From assembly GCA_963971405.1 (NCBI GenBank), contig OZ020485.1, positions 16,802,001 through 16,866,000 on the forward strand: DNA of 64,000 nt, in the 5' to 3' direction. The stretch comes from Psococerastis gibbosa. Its lineage: Eukaryota > Arthropoda > Insecta > Psocodea > Psocidae. The notes beneath the pieces are model-generated. The model did not search any database. It saw only the letters and a list, made by a program, of their open reading frames with translations, and had not been told where the DNA came from. Positions 59,526-64,000 of this stretch are shown here, piece after piece. The translations under genes and the position numbers were made by a program. Numbering within the stretch: the first letter of the stretch is position 1; the number at the start of each line of letters is the position of its first letter.

Positions 59526-61321
59526 CAGGGTTGCCGTTTTGCGTGAAAAATCACGAAATGCGTGTATTTTCAGAGCTTGCGTGATGTGCGTGTAAAGTGC
59601 GTGTATTTTAGACAAAATTGATTTTATAATTAAATAAAAATATTGAAATTTAAACCAATAAAATAATAAAAAAATTAAAACCCTGGAAAAATGAAAACTT
59701 AAAAAAAAAAAAAAAATGCCGAAAAATGCTGTTTACCTTACCTGATCTAGGACCACAGACCACAAGTGCCAAGACCCCAACACAACTCCAAAAATCATAT
59801 TCCAAATCTACTCGGCCGGCGGGCGGCCATTGTGATTTGCTCATTATTTCATATTTGTCTGCCTCTGCGCCACATGGGCGCAAAATCGAACAAGATAACA
59901 AACATGCATATTATAGAACAAAGAAATGCCACGTGTGAGAGGTCTTTTTCTGATTGAAAATTAATAAAAAAAAACTACTTATTTACGAACCACAATGTCT
60001 CAAAAGAGGTTGAACTCTTTTGTTCAAGCGAATAAGGCGACCACTTACAGCCTTAAAACCCCACGATTTTATAGAAAGTCAATATTTTGGGCCGAATTAT
60101 TTAAAAAGTAATAACATAATAAAGTGCTCATCTGAAAAATCTAAACATTTTTGGCAAGATGCGTAAAACTCCGTATTTCAGGTCTATTGAACAAACATCT
60201 TCTCCCGGGGGAGACCCCTGGACCCCCTCGTTTGGAATTAGCCTATGTTCATCGCCTGTAAACATCGAAACGTTACTCCTATCAAAATGCATGAAACCCC
60301 ACCATTTCATGCTCATCTTTCAAGAATTTGCTCGTAATTGGATTCATTGCCTGTAAAATCTAAGCGTTAACCTATCAAAATGCCTAAAACCCCACTGTTT
60401 CAGACCTATTTTTCAAACAAACAAAAAATCACCCGGGGGAGACCCCCGATCCCCCTTGTATGTAGTTATATTCATCGTCCGTACAATTGAAACATTAGCC
60501 CTATCAAAATGCGTAAAACCCTTACCATTTCAGCCCTATTTTTAAAAAAATTTCACCCGGGGGAGACCCCCGGCCCCCCTTGCTCGTAATTATATTCATT
60601 GTCTGTAAAATCATCAAAACGTAACAACTTAATAAAGTCGTTATCTACAAAATCTAAACATTTTTGGCAAAATGCGTAAAACCCCGTATTTCAGGTATTT
60701 TACAAAAATCTTCACCCGGGGGAGACCCCCAGACTCACTCGTTCGTATTTAGCCTATCTACATCGCCTGTAAAAATCGAAACATTACTCCTATGAAATTG
60801 CGTAAAACCCCATCATTTCAGGCTTATTTTTCAAAAATTTTGACCCGGGTCCCCCTTGCTTGGATTTGTATTCATTACGACCCTTGGGGGCCCCCGTTCA
60901 CGTCTCCCGAACCCCCGGGCCCCTGTGCGACGGACAGTAATGTCATTAATTTAAATGCTGCGAAAGTCCTTGAGAACGGTTTTCCCCTTATTCTACACTA
61001 TCATGAAAATGGGGGGGGGGGGGCAAATTAAACACCGCCACCCTCGAAAAACTATCGTTACGCCACTGGAAGTAAGAAAAATAATTCACACAGATTTTTC
61101 AGCCCCACTACAAGCTAAGCATAGAAGTTGTTAGATAAAATTAGCAAAACAAATGACATATTTTTTAGTTACCATATTAAAAAATTTAATATAAATTATA
61201 TATTATATGTATATATTATATTAATATGCATATATATTAGACGATTAGTTGCTTGCGTGATATGTCGTGAATTTTGAACGTCAGTGGCGTGATATTTCAT
61301 ATGACACGTCCGGCAACACTG
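59526..61321. mobile_element. hAT-type non-autonomous element with 8-bp target duplication
   Basis: The left end CAGGGTTGCCG and the right end CGGCAACACTG are inverted repeats of the hAT type. GTTTCTCA flanks it on both sides (59518-59525 and 61322-61329), an exact 8-bp target duplication. The 1.8-kb interior encodes no transposase I recognise and is largely a GC-rich minisatellite. Near 61046-61070 lies CTATCGTTACGCCACTG, which looks like the right end of another hAT-type element, with no left partner found. Confidence 0.85.
60113..60900. repeat. GC-rich minisatellite with palindromic core inside the hAT element
   Basis: Six units start ATGCGTAAAACCCC (or variants) at about 60159, 60287, 60380, 60509, 60672 and 60798. 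Spacing is about 126-129 bp for intact units, with one short and one long unit. Most contain the near-palindrome CCCGGGGGAGACCCCCGG and then TTCATCGCCTGTAAAA. The leader AATCTAAACATTTTTGGCAA recurs at about 60139 and 60653, pointing to a higher-order period near 514 bp. Confidence 0.85.
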
Positions 61322-61356
61322 GTTTCTCATGATGTATTTATTTAATTATTGGAATA

Positions 61357-61371
61357 GGTTATGGTGCCCAG
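61357..61371 (+). promoter_or_regulatory. Copia-type primer-binding site of the right-edge element
   Basis: GGTTATGGTGCCCAG matches the primer site of the copia at 33339-33352 (GGTTATGGGCCCAG) with one extra T. It is preceded by GGAATA, comparable to the CCAATA LTR end there, so the 5' LTR should end at 61356. The hAT element would then lie inside that LTR. Confidence 0.6.
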
Positions 61372-61413
61372 CATGTTTTTATTACACAAAAGTGCGCAAA
61401 TTATAGATTCAGG

Positions 61414-61650
61414 ATGGATCTAAAAGTAAACATTCAGAAGTTGGACGGTGCTTCGGCATGGAGACGGTGGAAGCGTCAGATGGAACTAATGTTCAAGCAT
61501 CATGGAGCGGCCGACGTGGTAAATGGATCGACCACGAGGCCGAGTCCTCCCATGAAAGGTGCCGACCCCGATGACTTTTCTAATTTTGTAATTGCTAATA
61601 CTAATTTTGAAAAGTTGGATGCACTAGCACAAAGTATTGATTGTCAGTAG
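61414..61650 (+). pseudogene. Copia gag N-terminal part (frameshifted from gag-pol)
   Basis: The ATG opens MDLKVNIQKLDGASAWRRWK, then QMELMFKHHG, the start of a copia Gag. The frame stops at 61650. The natural continuation is one base off (from about 61643), so a single-base insertion around 61640 probably separates it from the long downstream frame. Confidence 0.82.
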
Positions 61651-64000
61651 CCTAGATGACGCCCATGTAGAATTGACGGCTACTTGTTACTCAGGTAACA
61701 TTTTTAAGAAACTGCTTAGTGTTTATGAACATTCCTCAAGCCAGAGGTTAGACAGAAACCTAGAACTGTTCTTTTCGGCAAAAATTGGCGAGGATGGGGA
61801 ACTAGTTAAATTCATTTCGAGAATGCAACTGATGTTTCATGAAATAAATGAAGAACTTGTTAAGCACAATGCAAGCGAGTTACCGTGCATAGTTTTAATG
61901 TCCCGTGTAATAACTTTATTGCCGAACGAATATTTTGAGTTCAAGTCAGTGTGGGAAACCATTCCTATGAAAGACAGAAGCATTGATTTATTAACTGAGA
62001 GGTTACGTTTAATTGAGGGAAGACTGCCTGGTCGCCGAAGTGCTGAAAGCTCAGCTTTAACTGTGAGGTCAAGGTATGAATCAAGACCCAGGGACCGAGC
62101 AAAGAATATAATCTGTTTTTCTTGCTCCGAGAGGGGGCATTATGCCAGCCAGTGTCCAACAAAAGACAAAAATGTAAGGACAGAATCTAAAGGAGACAAT
62201 CGTTACAATAAGCCTAAGGATAACGATAAGTCTGAAAATTTTTTGTGCACTGCATTCCTCATGGCAAGTAACAGCGATAGGTTTGTCGCAGATTCAGGTG
62301 CAAGTCATCACATGATTCAGAACAAAGATTGGTTCCAGACTTATACCCCATTTAAGGAGCCAGTGACGGTGATTGTTGGGAATGGTGAAGGCGTAAAAGC
62401 TCTTGGTGAAGGAACTGTACGGGTCAAATCTATGGGTAATATCGCGCGCAAGAAGACATTGCAGCAAGTATGGCTCGTTCCCGAGCCGCACAGGCCGTTA
62501 TTATCAGTGGGTAAGGTACTGGATAAAGGCTTTAAGTTCAGTGCGGACAAAAACAGCTGTGTCTTCACATTTGACGAAGTTCCCCATTTGTACGGTTGGA
62601 GAAAAGGTGGCTTGTATGAAGTGGATATTGAACTTCTTAGTCCAGAAGAAAGGGCAGAGGCACACGTTGCAGCAGGTAACAATATGGAACCACTTCAAGT
62701 ATGGCACGAACGACTTGCTCACCAGAATAAAGACCATGTACGGCGCTACTTACGTTCACGAGATATCCCATGGAGGGAGGATAAGATATTTTGCGCAGAC
62801 TGTGTCATGGGAAAACAACACCGCTCTACATACCGTACACGAACTGTTCGTTCTGCTGCTCCTGGTGACATAATCAGTGCTGATTTATGTGGACCCATGC
62901 CCGAACAGTCATTGGGAAAATCGCGGTACGCAATTGTTTTTAAGGACAATTTTTCAAAGTTTCGAAGGGTATTTTTTGTTGCTGTTAAAAGCGAATTCCC
63001 TGAATGCCTGAAGATATTCCTAGCTGAGGCAGAAAATGCGGGAAATCGCATTAAAGAATTTATGAGTGATGGTGGCAAGGAAATAGACAATAATGAATGT
63101 CGTAAGCTATTGCGAGAAAAAGGTATTGCTATTCGTACTTCAATGCCATATGCTCACGAACAAATGGGTGCTGTCGAACGTGAAAATAGAACTCTAGTTG
63201 AAAGTGCCAGAACCATGCTCGCTAACAAAGATCTTCCGAGGTCATTATGGGCTGAAGCTTTGAACCTTGCTTGCCACGTAATAAACAGAAGTGGACCGAC
63301 GCCAGTTAAAGGAAAAACCCCCTACGAAATTTGGTTTAATAAGGACCCACCTGCAATAAAACATTTTCGTTCTTTTGGGGAAGTGTGTTATGTACACATT
63401 CCTAAAGAAAAACGCAACAAGTGGTCACAGAAGTCTGAAAAGGGTGTTTTCGTTGGTTATTGTGGCGAACACGATGGATACCGTGTATTTAACCGAAAAA
63501 CAGTTGTTCGTAGTAAAGATGTTATTTTTGCACCGTATGGCGAAAACTCCGATAAACCGAAAACTCCTCTCTATGAAGTAGAGAATAAACCAAATTCCGA
63601 TTCGGGTCCTAAACTTGATATTAAACAACACACCTCCGCCGAAGAGGGATTATCACCACCTGAAGTCGACGAAGTTGAAGACGATTCGGACTCATCGAAC
63701 ACCATTGAGGCTGAAGAGGGGTCAAATAGCGTTGAATCCAGCTTTGCAGGGCGTTCTATTAGAACTCGAAAACTACCAGCTCGTTTGAACGACTACGTTT
63801 TACTTGCAGACTGCCCGCATACATATACCGATGCCATGCAAGGTGAAGAAAAAGCTAGTTGGAAGGCAGCAATGGACCAAGAAATGCAGTCAATGTATGA
63901 GAATGAAGTATTTGAAATGACTGAAAAGCCTGATAACAAGAAAATAATTCAGTGCCGTTGGGTTTTATGGAAAAAGTTCAATGCAGAAGGAGAAGCGGAA
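61643..64000 (+). CDS. Copia gag-pol, partial, runs off the right edge
   Basis: I read this frame codon by codon; it is open for 786 codons to the end of the window. It begins with the rest of Gag (SSLDDAHVELTATC) and a zinc knuckle CFSCSERGHYASQC. The protease follows (VADSGASHHM). Integrase has WHERLAHQNKDH and CADCVMGKQH for the zinc region, catalytic Asp in SADLCGP, Asp in FMSDGGKE and Glu in GAVERENRT. The start of reverse transcriptase (KASWKAAMDQEMQSMYENEV, RWVLWKKFN) is reached at the edge. It is a different family from the copia at 29094-33507. Apart from the single frameshift in Gag it looks intact in this window. Confidence 0.9.

Noticed and set aside
60113..60900. Regularly spaced repeats as a CRISPR array
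   Set aside because: Units are about 128 bp, diverged and contiguous without unique spacers, and the sequence is eukaryotic; it is a minisatellite.

Overview
The window is eukaryotic, intron-bearing, AT-rich DNA from an arthropod, probably an insect. The evidence is one spliced host gene with GT-AG introns surrounded by insect-type transposable elements: mariner, hAT, PIF/Harbinger-like MITEs, copia, BEL, gypsy, several non-LTR retrotransposons and a tRNA-derived SINE. No bacterial operons, CRISPR arrays or rRNA genes were seen. The lineage cannot be fixed from sequence reading alone.

Layout. 1-6.3 kb: mostly unassigned sequence with a gypsy integrase fragment. 6.3-11.8 kb: two decayed hAT transposase copies and a duplicated segment with a conserved short peptide. 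11.8-14.5 kb: a mariner with near-perfect terminal repeats and an intact transposase, interrupted upstream of its gene by a nested insertion. 16.5-20.5 kb: a nearly complete minus-strand non-LTR retrotransposon (PHD-type ORF1, endonuclease, reverse transcriptase) with one frameshift. 21.4-27.1 kb: nested non-autonomous DNA elements plus a truncated LINE. 29.1-33.5 kb: an apparently intact minus-strand copia element with LTRs, primer-binding site and 5-bp target duplication. 34.4-35.7 kb: a 5'-truncated LINE with RNase H domain, 43-base poly(A) and 13-bp target duplication.

36.3-54.3 kb: the only host gene recognised, an ERLEC1 (XTP3-B) orthologue, an ER-luminal lectin with two mannose-6-phosphate-receptor-homology (MRH) domains used in glycoprotein quality control. 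Thirteen exons can be joined in one open phase (about 679 codons). Five of them form an unusual linker between the MRH domains and are less certain. Its introns carry SINE copies, other repeats and a 5.4-kb degenerate BEL retrotransposon that ends 10 bp upstream of a predicted exon.

54.3-64 kb: small inverted-repeat elements, a truncated RTE-like LINE with 15-bp target duplication, an hAT-type element (8-bp target duplication) filled with a GC-rich minisatellite, and a plus-strand copia element that runs off the right edge. The hAT element appears to sit inside the 5' LTR of this copia. I found no obvious new multigene system. The most notable points are the BEL insertion beside an ERLEC1 exon, the linker exons, the nested-element layers and two copia elements that share an initiator-tRNA-Met-type primer site.
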